A stretch of DNA of 64,000 nucleotides, taken from Micrococcaceae bacterium RIT 802 (GTDB lineage Bacteria > Actinomycetota > Actinomycetes > Actinomycetales > Micrococcaceae). Every line of letters begins with the position of its first letter. Position 1 is the stretch's first letter. The translations under genes and the position numbers were made by a program. This document shows positions 35,073 to 44,092 of this stretch, in pieces. The notes under the pieces are model-generated. The model did no database searches. It had not been told where the DNA came from and saw nothing but the letters and a program-made list of their open reading frames with translations. The stretch is taken from positions 554,836-618,835 of the forward strand of contig JAFEMX010000001.1 in assembly GCA_016892645.1 (NCBI GenBank). The letters are read 5' to 3'.

Positions 35073-36076
35073 GCGCGCTGACCTTCGGCAAGGCCCTGAA
35101 CGCGGGCCTGCGCCACTCGATGGAAGCCGACTCGAAGGTCGTGCTGATGGGCGAGGACATCGGAAAGCTCGGCGGCGTCTTCCGCATCACCGACGGGCTG
35201 CAGAAGGACTTCGGCCAGCACCGGGTCATCGACACCCCGTTGGCCGAGTCCGGCATCGTCGGGACCGCAGTGGGCATGGCCTATCGCGGCTTCCGCCCCG
35301 TCGTCGAAATCCAATTCGACGGCTTCGTCTACCCGGCCTTCGACCAGATCGTCAGCCAGGTCGCCAAGCTGCACTACCGCACCCACGGCCAGGTCTCGAT
35401 GCCGCTGACGATCCGCATCCCCTTCGGCGGCGGCATCGGTTCGCCCGAACACCATTCCGAATCGCCGGAGGCCTACTTCGCGCACACCGCGGGGCTGCGT
35501 GTGGTCAGCCCCTCGAACCCGCAGGACGCCTACGTCATGTTGCAGCAGGCCATCGCCTGCAACGACCCCGTGGTGTTCTTCGAGCCCAAGCGCCGCTACC
35601 ACGAGCGCGGCGAGGTCGACCTCGACGGGGGGATGGCCGGACCGGACCTGGGCAGCGCCGTCATCCGCCGCCGGGGCACCGACGTCACGCTCGTGGCCTA
35701 CGGGGCCCTGGTCAAGACAGCCCTGGATGCGGCCACGGCAGCGGAGGACGACGGCATCTCGATCGAGGTCATCGACCTGCGCTCGCTCTCACCGGTCGAC
35801 TACGCGACCGTCGAGGCATCGGTGAAGCGCACCGGCCGGCTCGTCGTGACCCACGAGGCGGCACAGACGCTGGGCCTGGGCGCGGAAATCGCGGCGAGCA
35901 TCACCGAACGCTGCTTCTACCACCTCGAGCATGCCCCCGTGCGGGTCACCGGGTTCGACATCCCGTACCCCTACTCCAAGCTCGAGATGCACCACCTGCC
36001 CGATCTGGACCGCATCCTCGACGGCGTCGACCGTGCGATGGACCGCCCCAACTCCCTGAGTTCCCTGGAAGGCTAG
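35069..36076 (+). CDS. bkdB: 2-oxo acid dehydrogenase E1 beta
   Basis: 335 residues, transketolase-like. Landmarks: LMGEDIGKLGGVFRITDGL, TPLAESGIVGTAVGMAYRGFRPVVEIQF, GGGIGSPEHHSESPEAYFAHT (the conserved HHSE block) and VSPSNPQDAYVMLQQAI. It pairs with bkdA to form the alpha2beta2 E1. The ATG overlaps the bkdA stop, and bkdC begins immediately after its stop. Confidence 0.94.
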   Translation: MSALTFGKALNAGLRHSMEADSKVVLMGEDIGKLGGVFRITDGLQKDFGQHRVIDTPLAESGIVGTAVGMAYRGFRPVVEIQFDGFVYPAFDQIVSQVAKLHYRTHGQVSMPLTIRIPFGGGIGSPEHHSESPEAYFAHTAGLRVVSPSNPQDAYVMLQQAIACNDPVVFFEPKRRYHERGEVDLDGGMAGPDLGSAVIRRRGTDVTLVAYGALVKTALDAATAAEDDGISIEVIDLRSLSPVDYATVEASVKRTGRLVVTHEAAQTLGLGAEIAASITERCFYHLEHAPVRVTGFDIPYPYSKLEMHHLPDLDRILDGVDRAMDRPNSLSSLEG

Positions 36077-37498
36077 ATGAGCACCGTGTTGAAGGTTTTC
36101 AAACTCCCCGACCTCGGCGAGGGGCTGACCGAATCCGAGATCGTCAGCTGGAAGGTCGCCGTGGGCGAGACCGTGAAGCTGAACCAGATCATCGCCGAGG
36201 TGGAAACCGCCAAGGCGGTGGTCGAACTCCCCAGCCCCTACTCCGGCGTGGTCACCGAACTGCACGAGCAGCCCGGCACCGTGGTGGAGGTCGGCAACCC
36301 GATCGTCTCCTTCGACGTTCCCGGCGAAGCAGGCACGGGCGACGAGGACCCGGGTAGCCCCGCGGCAGCGGACACCGAGGCAGGTCCCGCGAAGCGCGAA
36401 CCCACGCTGGTCGGATACGGCGCGGCGGTCGATACCGGCAAACGCCCGACCCGTAAGTCACGCACTCGTGCCGTGGCCTCCACCGCGATGACGACGACCG
36501 CCGAGCCACCGGTCGCCCCGGTCGCGAGCGCCCCGGCGTCCGTCGAAACAGCACCGGCGCAGGAGGCGGGGGAGCGGCCGCGCTGCACCCCTCCCGTGCG
36601 CAAGTTCGCCCGGGACCTGGGCGTGGACCTCGAACAGATCACCGGCACCGGTCCCTACGGGTTGATCACGCGGGACGACGTCACCGCGGCCCGCGGAGCC
36701 GAGGCCGGCGAGACGGTCCCGGCCTCGCCATCGGGTGCGGCGGATCCGCTCGCCGGCTCGACGGCAGCCGGGGGGCCGCGCACACTCGGGGGAGCGCCCC
36801 GCGAGGTGCGCACCCCCATCAAGGGGATGCGCAAGCACACGGCCCAGGCGATGGTGGACAGCGCATTCACCGCGCCGCACGCCACCGAGTTCCTCACCGT
36901 GGATGTCACTCCGATGATGGAACTGCTCGAACGCCTGCGCGCGGACCGTGCCTACCGCGACGTGAAGCTCACCCCGCTGACCATCGCCGCGAAGGCCGTG
37001 TGCGTCGCCCTGGAGCGCCAGCCCACGCTGAATTCGCGCTGGGATGCCGATGCGCAGGAGATCGTGCAGCTGAACTACGTGAACCTGGGCATTGCCGCCG
37101 CGACCCCGCGGGGGCTCATGGTCCCCAACATCAAGGACGCCCAGTCCCTGGACTTCCGTTCGCTGGCCGGGTCCCTGCGCGATCTCGCGGCGACCGCGAA
37201 GGAGGGCAAGACGGCACCGGAAGCACTGCGCGGCGGGACGTTCTCCATCACCAACATCGGTGTCTTCGGCATCGACGGCGGGACGCCCATCCTCAACCCG
37301 GGGGAGGCGGGCATCCTGGCACTCGGCCAGGTCCGCGAACAGCCCTGGGGCCACCGCGGCGAGGTCGTGCTGCGCCAGGTGACCACGCTGAGCCTCTCGT
37401 TCGACCACCGCCTGGTCGACGGCGAGCAGGGCTCGCGGTTCCTCTCCGACGTCGGGACCATCATGGCCGACCCCGGCATGCTCATCACCATGCTGTAG
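36077..37498 (+). CDS. bkdC: Dihydrolipoamide acyltransferase E2
   Basis: 473 residues. One lipoyl domain with K46 in EVETAKAVVELPS; an Ala/Pro-rich linker; a peripheral subunit-binding domain at about 173-207 (TPPVRKFARDLGVDL, GTGPYGLITRDDV); a second linker; and the catalytic domain with SFDHRLVDGEQG (H444, D448). A single lipoyl domain is usual for branched-chain E2, while pyruvate E2 in actinobacteria often has two or three. Convergent with a small membrane protein gene 20 bp downstream. Confidence 0.94.
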   Translation: MSTVLKVFKLPDLGEGLTESEIVSWKVAVGETVKLNQIIAEVETAKAVVELPSPYSGVVTELHEQPGTVVEVGNPIVSFDVPGEAGTGDEDPGSPAAADTEAGPAKREPTLVGYGAAVDTGKRPTRKSRTRAVASTAMTTTAEPPVAPVASAPASVETAPAQEAGERPRCTPPVRKFARDLGVDLEQITGTGPYGLITRDDVTAARGAEAGETVPASPSGAADPLAGSTAAGGPRTLGGAPREVRTPIKGMRKHTAQAMVDSAFTAPHATEFLTVDVTPMMELLERLRADRAYRDVKLTPLTIAAKAVCVALERQPTLNSRWDADAQEIVQLNYVNLGIAAATPRGLMVPNIKDAQSLDFRSLAGSLRDLAATAKEGKTAPEALRGGTFSITNIGVFGIDGGTPILNPGEAGILALGQVREQPWGHRGEVVLRQVTTLSLSFDHRLVDGEQGSRFLSDVGTIMADPGMLITML

Positions 37499-37518
37499 GG
37501 CGCGCCGGGTGGCGGCGT

Positions 37519-37722
37519 CTACCAGCCGTGCGGGGAGCCGCCGGACTGATGCCGCCGATTCGGGTTGGTCGACGAGGGCGTGGAGAAGGTCCGGCCGTCC
37601 CACATGAGCATGCCGGTGCCCACGGGCAGGAACAGCAGGGCCGGGAGCCACTGCGCGAAGGCAAGGAGGCCCAGGGCCGCCAGCAGAACCACCAGTGCCG
37701 AGACGCGAATCCACTGGTGCAT
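37519..37722 (-). CDS. Small two-helix membrane protein
   Basis: 67 residues, not recognised. Two adjacent hydrophobic stretches (VSALVVLLAALGLLAFA and LPALLFLPVGTGMLMW) are followed by a polar C-terminus with NPNRRHQSGGSPHGW. A clear GGGGAG lies 7 nt before the ATG on the minus strand, which is why I accept it as a gene although it is short. No operon partner; about 185 bp separate it from the next minus-strand gene. Confidence 0.62.
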   Translation of the reverse strand: MHQWIRVSALVVLLAALGLLAFAQWLPALLFLPVGTGMLMWDGRTFSTPSSTNPNRRHQSGGSPHGW

Positions 37723-37839
37723 GTCGTCACTCCCCGGGGTCGGAAACCCGGGTTGCGCTGGGACGGCATCGCCCGGTTTCCCGTCAGTCTAGACGTGCGT
37801 CCCCTGAATGTGGACGGTTGGTGCGGGCCGGGGCGCGGA

Positions 37840-37883
37840 CGAGGGGAGGCCCCCGGCGGATCACCACCGGGGGCCTCCCCTCG
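37840..37883 (-). terminator. Terminator downstream of the GNAT gene at 37908
   Basis: A perfect 17-bp stem (37840-37856 with 37867-37883), extended by GG/CC around an ATCA loop. No T-tract on the minus strand. Confidence 0.75.
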
Positions 37884-37907
37884 ACCTGTTGCGGCCGGAG
37901 CCGGCCG

Positions 37908-38372
37908 TCAGGCCAGTTCCATGATGTATTCCTTCACCACCGCGGCGCGCGCGTTGGCGAAACCGTCGACCTCGCCGACGACCGTGAAGCCACGGCGTTC
38001 GAGGACCTTCTGGCTGCCGATGTTGTCCGTCACCACGCGGGCGCGGATCGGGCGGGTGGTGATCTCCTGCAGGAACTCGTCCACGGCCGACGTCGTGACG
38101 CCCTGGCCCCAGTAGGCGCGGTCGGTCCAGAAGCCGATTTCCACGCCGTCGTCGGACGTGTACGCCATGACGTTGCCGACGGGCTTGCCGTCCTGCTCGA
38201 TCGTGCGCACGGTGACGTCCGGATCGGACAGGATCGAGGACCAGTGGTGGTTGAACACCCCGCGGTCCTTCGGGTTCTTGGCGGTGAACGCGGCCATGAC
38301 ATTGGCCTCGGGATCCTGCTGGTGTTCGAAGAACCAGTCCAGGTCCGCGTGCTCGACGGGGCGAAGCTTCAC
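37908..38372 (-). CDS. GNAT N-acetyltransferase, RimJ/RimL-like
   Basis: 154 residues with the acetyltransferase_3 layout: MKLRPVEHADLDWFFEHQQDP start, GKPVGNVMAYTSDDGVEIGFWTDRAYWGQGVTTSAVDEFL (the QGVTTSA loop binds CoA), DNIGSQKVLERRGFTVVGEV near the end. The GTG start at 38372 follows GAGAGG. Such enzymes acetylate protein N-termini, antibiotics or small amines; no substrate can be named. Independent unit between a terminator and the TetR gene. Confidence 0.87.
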   Translation of the reverse strand: MKLRPVEHADLDWFFEHQQDPEANVMAAFTAKNPKDRGVFNHHWSSILSDPDVTVRTIEQDGKPVGNVMAYTSDDGVEIGFWTDRAYWGQGVTTSAVDEFLQEITTRPIRARVVTDNIGSQKVLERRGFTVVGEVDGFANARAAVVKEYIMELA

Positions 38373-38460
38373 GGTCAGTACCTCTCTATGACAACGACGT
38401 CGGTCTTTCAGGGCCCGGCATGCGGACCTGAATCCCCACCAGACTACCGGTGCGCGGCGG

Positions 38461-39117
38461 CTACGAGCGCACCGGGATACTCAAGGCGGCCACCGCCATC
38501 GCCACCAACCTGCGTCGCCGGGCCGCCGGGTCCACCGCCGAGCGGTGGGCCGAATGCGGGGTCGAGTTGATCAGCCCCAACACCGACTGGGCCCGGAAAC
38601 GGGCGGCGGCCTCGTCCTCGTCGGGGTGCAGCAGGCGCAGCTGGGAGGTCCAGACCTCGATGTAGGCGCGCTGCAGCCGCCGGACGGTGGCGGCGTCCTC
38701 GGCGGACAGGCTCGCCATGTCCCGATCCTGGACACGGATGACGTCGCGATGTCCCAGCGCGAAGTCGACCTGGAAGCCGACCAGCTCGGCGAGCACCCCG
38801 GCGGGGGTGCCACCGACGCGCGCCACCGCGCTGCCGCCGTCGTACAGGTCGTGGCTGACCTCGGTGAGCAGGGCGCCGAGCACGGCGGCCTTGCCGGGGA
38901 AATGCCGGTAGACGGCCGGGCCGCTGATGCCCGAGGCGGAGCCCAGGTCCTCGATCGAGACACCGTGGTAGCCGTGCTGGGCGAAGAGCCGGGCGGCCTC
39001 GGTGAGCAGCGTCGAGCGGCGGCTGGCCTTGGCCCGGCTGCGCCCCGTGGGCGGCTGGGGCGGCGCGTCGACGGTGGCGGCCTCCTGGGTGGCCTCCGGG
39101 CGCGGATCGTGCTCCAC
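38461..39117 (-). CDS. TetR-family regulator of the leucine-degradation operon
   Basis: 218 residues. N-terminal HTH: RRSTLLTEAARLFAQHGYHGVSIEDLGSASGISGPAVYRHFPGKAAVL, then a TetR_C domain. The GTG at 39117 has AGGAGG six bases upstream and is preferred over the ATG at 39165. It is divergent from accD1 and has paired palindromes in the shared gap. Position and partners match the regulator at the end of the M. tuberculosis Rv2495c-Rv2506 locus. A CoA ester effector is likely (inference). Confidence 0.9.
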   Translation of the reverse strand: MEHDPRPEATQEAATVDAPPQPPTGRSRAKASRRSTLLTEAARLFAQHGYHGVSIEDLGSASGISGPAVYRHFPGKAAVLGALLTEVSHDLYDGGSAVARVGGTPAGVLAELVGFQVDFALGHRDVIRVQDRDMASLSAEDAATVRRLQRAYIEVWTSQLRLLHPDEDEAAARFRAQSVLGLINSTPHSAHRSAVDPAARRRRLVAMAVAALSIPVRS

Positions 39118-39169
39118 GGTGAACCTCCTGTCGACGTGGGCCAGCACACAGTCGAGGCTGGACAATTCA

Positions 39170-39211
39170 GTTAATGAATACTAACGTTTATTTCAGTTAG
39201 TACCTATTAAC
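39170..39211. promoter_or_regulatory. Paired TetR operators
   Basis: Two 16-bp imperfect palindromes of the form GTTA-N8-TAAC: GTTAATGAATACTAAC (39170-39185) and GTTAGTACCTATTAAC (39196-39211). The second equals the reverse complement of the first at 13 of 16 positions. They lie in an AT-rich island in the divergent gap. Confidence 0.7.
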
Positions 39212-39267
39212 TCAAGTGGCGGCCGGTCGTGACCGGGACGCCTCCACGACGCCGAGGAAGAGCACCC

Positions 39268-40875
39268 ATGGAAACCCTGGCCTCCCACCTGGACCCGGCC
39301 GCCGCCTCGTTTGCCGACAACGACGCCGCCCAGCGCGGGCTCGTCGACGAACTACGCGCCCGGCTGGATGCCGCGGGGCGCGGCGGCAGCGAGAAGTCAC
39401 GCCGCCGGCACACCGACCGCGGCAAGATGCTGCCGCGCGAACGCGTCGATGCGCTGCTGGACGAGGGGTCTCCGTTCCTGGAGATCGCCCCGCTCGCCGC
39501 CGAGGACATGTACGACGGCGAATGCCCGGGGGCGGGGATCATCGCCGGGATCGGACTCATCCACGGCCGCCAGGTGCTGGTCATCTCCAACGACGCCACC
39601 GTCAAGGGCGGCACCTACTACCCGATGACGGTCAAGAAGCACCTGCGGGCCCAGGAGATCGCGCTGGAGAACCACCTGCCGTGCATCTACCTGGTCGACT
39701 CCGGCGGAGCGTTCCTGCCCCGCCAGGACGAGGTCTTCCCGGACCGCGACCACTTCGGGCGCATCTTCTACAACCAGGCCAACCTCTCGGCCCGCAAGAT
39801 CCCGCAAATCGCCGCGGTCCTGGGCTCCTGCACCGCGGGCGGGGCCTACGTGCCGGCCATGAGCGACGAGACGGTCATGGTGCGCAACCAGGGCACCATC
39901 TTCCTGGGCGGCCCCCCGCTGGTGAAGGCCGCGACCGGGGAGGTCGTCACGGCCGAGGAGCTCGGCGGCGCCGAACTGCACTCGACGACCTCCGGCGTCA
40001 GCGACCACATCGCCGAGGACGACGGGCACGCCCTGCAGATCGTCCGCGACATCGTCGAGACGATTCCGCCGCCGCCCGCCCCGGCCTGGGCCATCTCCGA
40101 AACCAGCGATCCCGTGGTGGACCCCGGCCAGCTCTACGGTGCGGTCCCCGTCGACGTCAACGGCCGCTACGACGTCCACGAGGTCATCGCCCGCATCGCC
40201 GACGGCAGCGGATTCCACGAGTTCAAGGCCGGCTACGGCACCACCCTGGTCACCGGGTTCGCCCGCATCCACGGCCACCCGGTCGGCATCGTGGCCAACA
40301 ACGGCGTGCTGTTCTCCGAATCGGCGCTCAAGGGCGCCCACTTCATCGAATTGTGCGACCAGCGCGGCATCCCGCTGGTGTTCCTGCAGAACATCTCCGG
40401 GTTCATGGTCGGACGCGACTACGAGGCCGGCGGCATCGCCAAGAACGGCGCCAAGATGGTCACCGCCGTCGCCACCTGCCGGGTCCCGAAGCTGACCGTC
40501 GTCATCGGCGGCTCTTTCGGTGCCGGGAACTACTCGATGTGTGGGCGGGCCTACTCGCCGCGCTTCCTGTGGATGTGGCCCGCCGCCAGGATCTCCGTCA
40601 TGGGCGGCGCCCAGGCCTCCTCGGTGCTCTCCACCGTCAAGCGCGACGGCATCGAACGCGCGGGAGGGACCTGGAGCGACGCCGACGAGGAGACCTTCAA
40701 GGCCCCGATCCGCGAGCAGTACGAAACCCAGGGCAACCCGTACTACTCCACCGCCCGGCTCTGGGACGACGGCATCATCGACCCCGCCGACACCCGCCGG
40801 GTGCTCGGCCTCGCCCTGGACGTCTGTGCCACCGAACCCCTGCCGGACACCTCGTTCGGCGTCTTCAGGATGTGA
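39268..40875 (+). CDS. accD1: Acyl-CoA carboxylase beta subunit (3-methylcrotonyl-CoA carboxylase type)
   Basis: A 535-residue carboxyltransferase. It transfers CO2 from carboxybiotin to an acyl-CoA; the MCC-like features are [54 protein letters not shown] and ICE-type [23 protein letters not shown]. The last block and the length fit MCC beta better than propionyl-CoA carboxylase. ATG 39268 has GAGGAAG upstream and is preferred to the GTG at 39229. First gene of an operon with accA1, the dehydrogenase, MaoC and lyase genes. Confidence 0.93.
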   Translation: METLASHLDPAAASFADNDAAQRGLVDELRARLDAAGRGGSEKSRRRHTDRGKMLPRERVDALLDEGSPFLEIAPLAAEDMYDGECPGAGIIAGIGLIHGRQVLVISNDATVKGGTYYPMTVKKHLRAQEIALENHLPCIYLVDSGGAFLPRQDEVFPDRDHFGRIFYNQANLSARKIPQIAAVLGSCTAGGAYVPAMSDETVMVRNQGTIFLGGPPLVKAATGEVVTAEELGGAELHSTTSGVSDHIAEDDGHALQIVRDIVETIPPPPAPAWAISETSDPVVDPGQLYGAVPVDVNGRYDVHEVIARIADGSGFHEFKAGYGTTLVTGFARIHGHPVGIVANNGVLFSESALKGAHFIELCDQRGIPLVFLQNISGFMVGRDYEAGGIAKNGAKMVTAVATCRVPKLTVVIGGSFGAGNYSMCGRAYSPRFLWMWPAARISVMGGAQASSVLSTVKRDGIERAGGTWSDADEETFKAPIREQYETQGNPYYSTARLWDDGIIDPADTRRVLGLALDVCATEPLPDTSFGVFRM

Positions 40876-40882
40876 CCCCCCG

Positions 40883-42910
40883 ATGACCGAGAACCAGACC
40901 GAGAACCGCCCCGAAGCCCCGCTGTTCGACACCGTGCTGGTGGCCAACCGCGGCGAGATCGCCGTGCGCGTGATCCGCACGCTGCGTCGGCTGGGCATCC
41001 GCTCCGTCGCCGTCTACTCCGAAGCCGATGCCGGTGCGCGCCATGTGCGCGAGGCCGACGACTCCGTGTGCCTGGGCCCCGCCGCCGCGGCGGAAAGCTA
41101 CCTGAACATCGACGCCGTGCTGCGCGCCTGCCGTACCTCCGGCGCCCAGGCCGTGCACCCCGGCTACGGGTTCCTCTCCGAGAACCTCGACTTCGCCCGC
41201 GCCCTGGAAGGCGCGGGGATCACGTTCATCGGTCCCAGCGCCCACTCCATCAACCTCATGGGCGACAAGATCCGGGCCAAGAACCACGTCGCCGGCCACG
41301 GCGTGCCCGTCGTGCCGGGCGTCGCCGACCCCGCCCTGGACGACGCCGCGCTGATCGAGGCCGCCGCCGGTGTCGGCTTCCCGCTGCTGATCAAGCCGTC
41401 CGCCGGGGGTGGCGGCAAGGGCATGCACGCCGTGGAAAACGCCGCCGACCTGCCCGCGACCCTGCAGACCGCCCGCCGCGTCGCCCGCAGCTCCTTCGGC
41501 GATGACACGCTGCTGCTCGAACGCCTGGTCCGCAGCCCCCGCCACATCGAGGTCCAGGTCCTCGCCGACACCCATGGGAACACCATCCACCTCGGCGAGC
41601 GCGAATGCTCGCTGCAACGCCGCCACCAGAAAGTCATCGAGGAGGCCCCGGCGCCGCTGCTGGAGATGCTCGACGACGGTGCCGCCATCCGCGAGCGGAT
41701 CGGACAAGCGGCGGTCGACGCCGCCCGCTCGGTCGACTACGTCGGTGCCGGCACCGTGGAGTTCCTGGTCTCCGACGAGAACCCGGGCGAGTTCTTCTTC
41801 ATGGAGATGAACACCCGCCTGCAGGTCGAGCACCCGGTGACCGAGGAGGTCGTCCGCGTCGACGGGCGGCGCATCGACCTCGTCGAATGGCAGGTGCGCA
41901 TCGCCGCCGGGAAGCCGCTGGACATCGCCCAGGAGGCGATCACCCTCTCCGGGCACGCCGTCGAGGCCCGGGTCTACGCCGAGGACCCCGCCCACGGGTT
42001 CCTGCCCTCCATCGGGACGATCCTGCGCGCCGAGGAGTCCGCCGCCGAGGGCATCCGCACCGACTCGGGGATCGCCACCGGATCCGTGATCACCCCGGAC
42101 TACGACCCGATGCTGGCCAAGGTCATCGCCCACGGCGCCGATCGCGCCCAGGCCCTGGCCCGGCTCGATGCAGCGCTGGCCGACACGCTCGTGCTCGGGG
42201 TCCAGACCAACCTGGAGTACCTGCGCGCCCTGATCGCCGAACCGGACGTCCAGGCAGGACGGCTGGACACCACGTTCATCGACCGTTGGGGCACCCAACC
42301 CCGACGCGTCCCCACCGGCGAAGAACTGCAGGCCATCGCCGCACGCTTCCTCGCCGACGAACCGCGGGCCACCGGCCGGTTCGGCGCGTGGAACGGCGAC
42401 GGGTGGCGCATGGGCACCCACCGGACCCGTACCCTGGCGCTCGAGATCGACGACGAGCTCTACTCCGTGCAGCCCGAAGCCGACGGCGACACCGCGGCAG
42501 CCGCCGTCGTGCCCGCCTTCGAACCCGTCCCCGGTACCAGCGGGCGCGAGGCGTGGATCGGCTCGGCCGGATACGGCGCCCACGTGCGCTGGCTGGACCG
42601 CCGCGCGGTCGTGCACCACAGGTTGGCGCGCATCGAACGCGAGGAGGCCGGCGGCGATCCGGAATCGCGTTCGCCGATGCCCGGAACCGTCGTCTCCGTC
42701 CTGGTCGCGACCGGTGACCACGTCGAGGCCGGCCAGCCGCTGGCCGCCGTGGAGGCGATGAAGATGGAGCACCCCCTGGCCGCCGGGCTGACCGGCACCG
42801 TCACCGTCCACGTCGCGGTCGGCGACCACGTCGCCGCCGGAACCTCGGTCGCCACCGTGGTTCCGGACCCCACCGAAGCCGCCGCCACAGACACCACCCC
42901 CACCAGCTAA
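40883..42910 (+). CDS. accA1: Acyl-CoA carboxylase alpha subunit (biotin carboxylase + BCCP)
   Basis: 675 residues. Biotin carboxylase domain: FDTVLVANRGEIAVRVIRTL, IKPSAGGGGKGMH (ATP Gly loop), ERLVRSPRHIEVQVL, EMNTRLQVEHPVTEEV. A middle region is followed by a C-terminal BCCP domain with biotinylated K627 in VEAMKMEHP. Length suits the MCC alpha type. It starts 7 bp after accD1. Its Mycobacterium counterpart forms methylcrotonyl-CoA carboxylase with AccD1 (established for AccA1/AccD1). Confidence 0.95.
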   Translation: MTENQTENRPEAPLFDTVLVANRGEIAVRVIRTLRRLGIRSVAVYSEADAGARHVREADDSVCLGPAAAAESYLNIDAVLRACRTSGAQAVHPGYGFLSENLDFARALEGAGITFIGPSAHSINLMGDKIRAKNHVAGHGVPVVPGVADPALDDAALIEAAAGVGFPLLIKPSAGGGGKGMHAVENAADLPATLQTARRVARSSFGDDTLLLERLVRSPRHIEVQVLADTHGNTIHLGERECSLQRRHQKVIEEAPAPLLEMLDDGAAIRERIGQAAVDAARSVDYVGAGTVEFLVSDENPGEFFFMEMNTRLQVEHPVTEEVVRVDGRRIDLVEWQVRIAAGKPLDIAQEAITLSGHAVEARVYAEDPAHGFLPSIGTILRAEESAAEGIRTDSGIATGSVITPDYDPMLAKVIAHGADRAQALARLDAALADTLVLGVQTNLEYLRALIAEPDVQAGRLDTTFIDRWGTQPRRVPTGEELQAIAARFLADEPRATGRFGAWNGDGWRMGTHRTRTLALEIDDELYSVQPEADGDTAAAAVVPAFEPVPGTSGREAWIGSAGYGAHVRWLDRRAVVHHRLARIEREEAGGDPESRSPMPGTVVSVLVATGDHVEAGQPLAAVEAMKMEHPLAAGLTGTVTVHVAVGDHVAAGTSVATVVPDPTEAAATDTTPTS

Positions 42911-42919
42911 GGAACCACC

Positions 42920-44083
42920 ATGCCGAACCTCGAACTCGAAGACGACTACCAGGACCTCTCCGACACCGTGCGCGACTTCGCCGACACCGTCGTCGCACCG
43001 GTCTCCGCGAAGCACGACGAGGAGCACAGCTTCCCCTACGAGGTCGTCTCCCAGATGGCGGAGATGGGCCTGTTCGGGCTGCCCTTCCCCGAGGAGCACG
43101 GCGGCATGGGCGGGGACTACTTCGCCCTGGCCCTGGCCCTGGAGCAGCTCGGCCGCGTCGACCAGTCCGTGGCCATCACGCTGGAGGCCGGCGTCTCCCT
43201 GGGCGCCATGCCGATCCACCGCTTCGGCACCGACGCGCAGAAGGAGGAGTGGCTGCCGATGCTGGCCAGCGGCAAGGCGCTCGCCGGGTTCGGGCTGACC
43301 GAACCCGAGGCCGGATCCGACGCCGGCGGCACCAAGACCACCGCCCGGCTCGAGGACGGCAACTGGGTGGTGAACGGCAACAAGGAGTTCATCACCAACT
43401 CCGGCACCGACATCACCAAGCTGGTCACCGTCACCGCGGTCACCGGCACCTCCGAACGCGCCGACGGGTCCGTGAAGAAGGAGATCTCCACGATCCTCGT
43501 GCCCACCGGCACCGCCGGTTTCACCGCCGAAAAGGCGTACAACAAGGTCGGCTGGAACGCCTCCGACACCCACCCGCTGACCCTCAGGAACGTCACCGTC
43601 CCGGAAGCCAACCTGCTCGGCACACGCGGCCGCGGCTACGCAAACTTCCTGTCCATCCTCGACGAGGGCCGCATCGCCATCGCCGCCCTGGCCACCGGTG
43701 CCGCCCAGGGCTGCGTGGACGAATCCGTGCGCTACGCCAAGGAGCGCAGCGCGTTCGGGCAGAACATCGGCAAGTTCCAGGCCATCTCCTTCAAGATCGC
43801 CCGCATGCAGGCCCGCGCCCACACCGCCCGCCTGGCCTATTACGGCGCGGCCTCGAAGATGCTCGCCGGCAAGCCGTTCAAGACCGAGGCCGCGATCGCC
43901 AAGATGGTCGCCGGCGAGGCCGCCATGGACAACGCCCGCGACGCCACCCAGGTCTTCGGCGGGTACGGCTTCATGAACGAGTTCCGCGTCTCGCGCCACT
44001 ACCGCGACTCCAAGATCCTCGAGGTCGGCGAGGGCACCACCGAGGTGCAGCTGATGCTCATCGCCCGCGAGCTCGGGCTCTAG
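42920..44083 (+). CDS. Acyl-CoA dehydrogenase
   Basis: A 387-residue FAD flavoprotein. Signatures: GFGLTEPEAGSDAGGTKTTA (FAD/substrate loop), ERSAFGQNIGKFQAISFKIA, and RDSKILEVGEGTTEVQ near the C-terminus with E371 in GEGT. Context suggests isovaleryl-CoA oxidation to 3-methylcrotonyl-CoA, the step before AccA1/AccD1. The Glu at the GEGT position is the catalytic base of short- and medium-chain and 2-methylbutyryl enzymes, whereas human isovaleryl-CoA dehydrogenase uses a different Glu, so substrate breadth is open. It starts 9 bp after accA1. Confidence 0.93.
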   Translation: MPNLELEDDYQDLSDTVRDFADTVVAPVSAKHDEEHSFPYEVVSQMAEMGLFGLPFPEEHGGMGGDYFALALALEQLGRVDQSVAITLEAGVSLGAMPIHRFGTDAQKEEWLPMLASGKALAGFGLTEPEAGSDAGGTKTTARLEDGNWVVNGNKEFITNSGTDITKLVTVTAVTGTSERADGSVKKEISTILVPTGTAGFTAEKAYNKVGWNASDTHPLTLRNVTVPEANLLGTRGRGYANFLSILDEGRIAIAALATGAAQGCVDESVRYAKERSAFGQNIGKFQAISFKIARMQARAHTARLAYYGAASKMLAGKPFKTEAAIAKMVAGEAAMDNARDATQVFGGYGFMNEFRVSRHYRDSKILEVGEGTTEVQLMLIARELGL

Positions 44084-44086
44084 GCT
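44081..44086 (+). promoter_or_regulatory. Internal -10 element before the MaoC gene
   Basis: TAGGCT, containing the stop codon of the dehydrogenase, ends 6 nt before the MaoC ATG. This spacing predicts an internal leaderless transcript. Confidence 0.4.
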
Positions 44087-44092
44087 GGCATC

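Noticed and set aside
37519..37722. 67-residue gene as a shadow of another frame
   Set aside because: Not a shadow: it lies outside other genes, has GGGGAG 7 nt upstream and two hydrophobic helices, so I kept it as a gene with moderate confidence.
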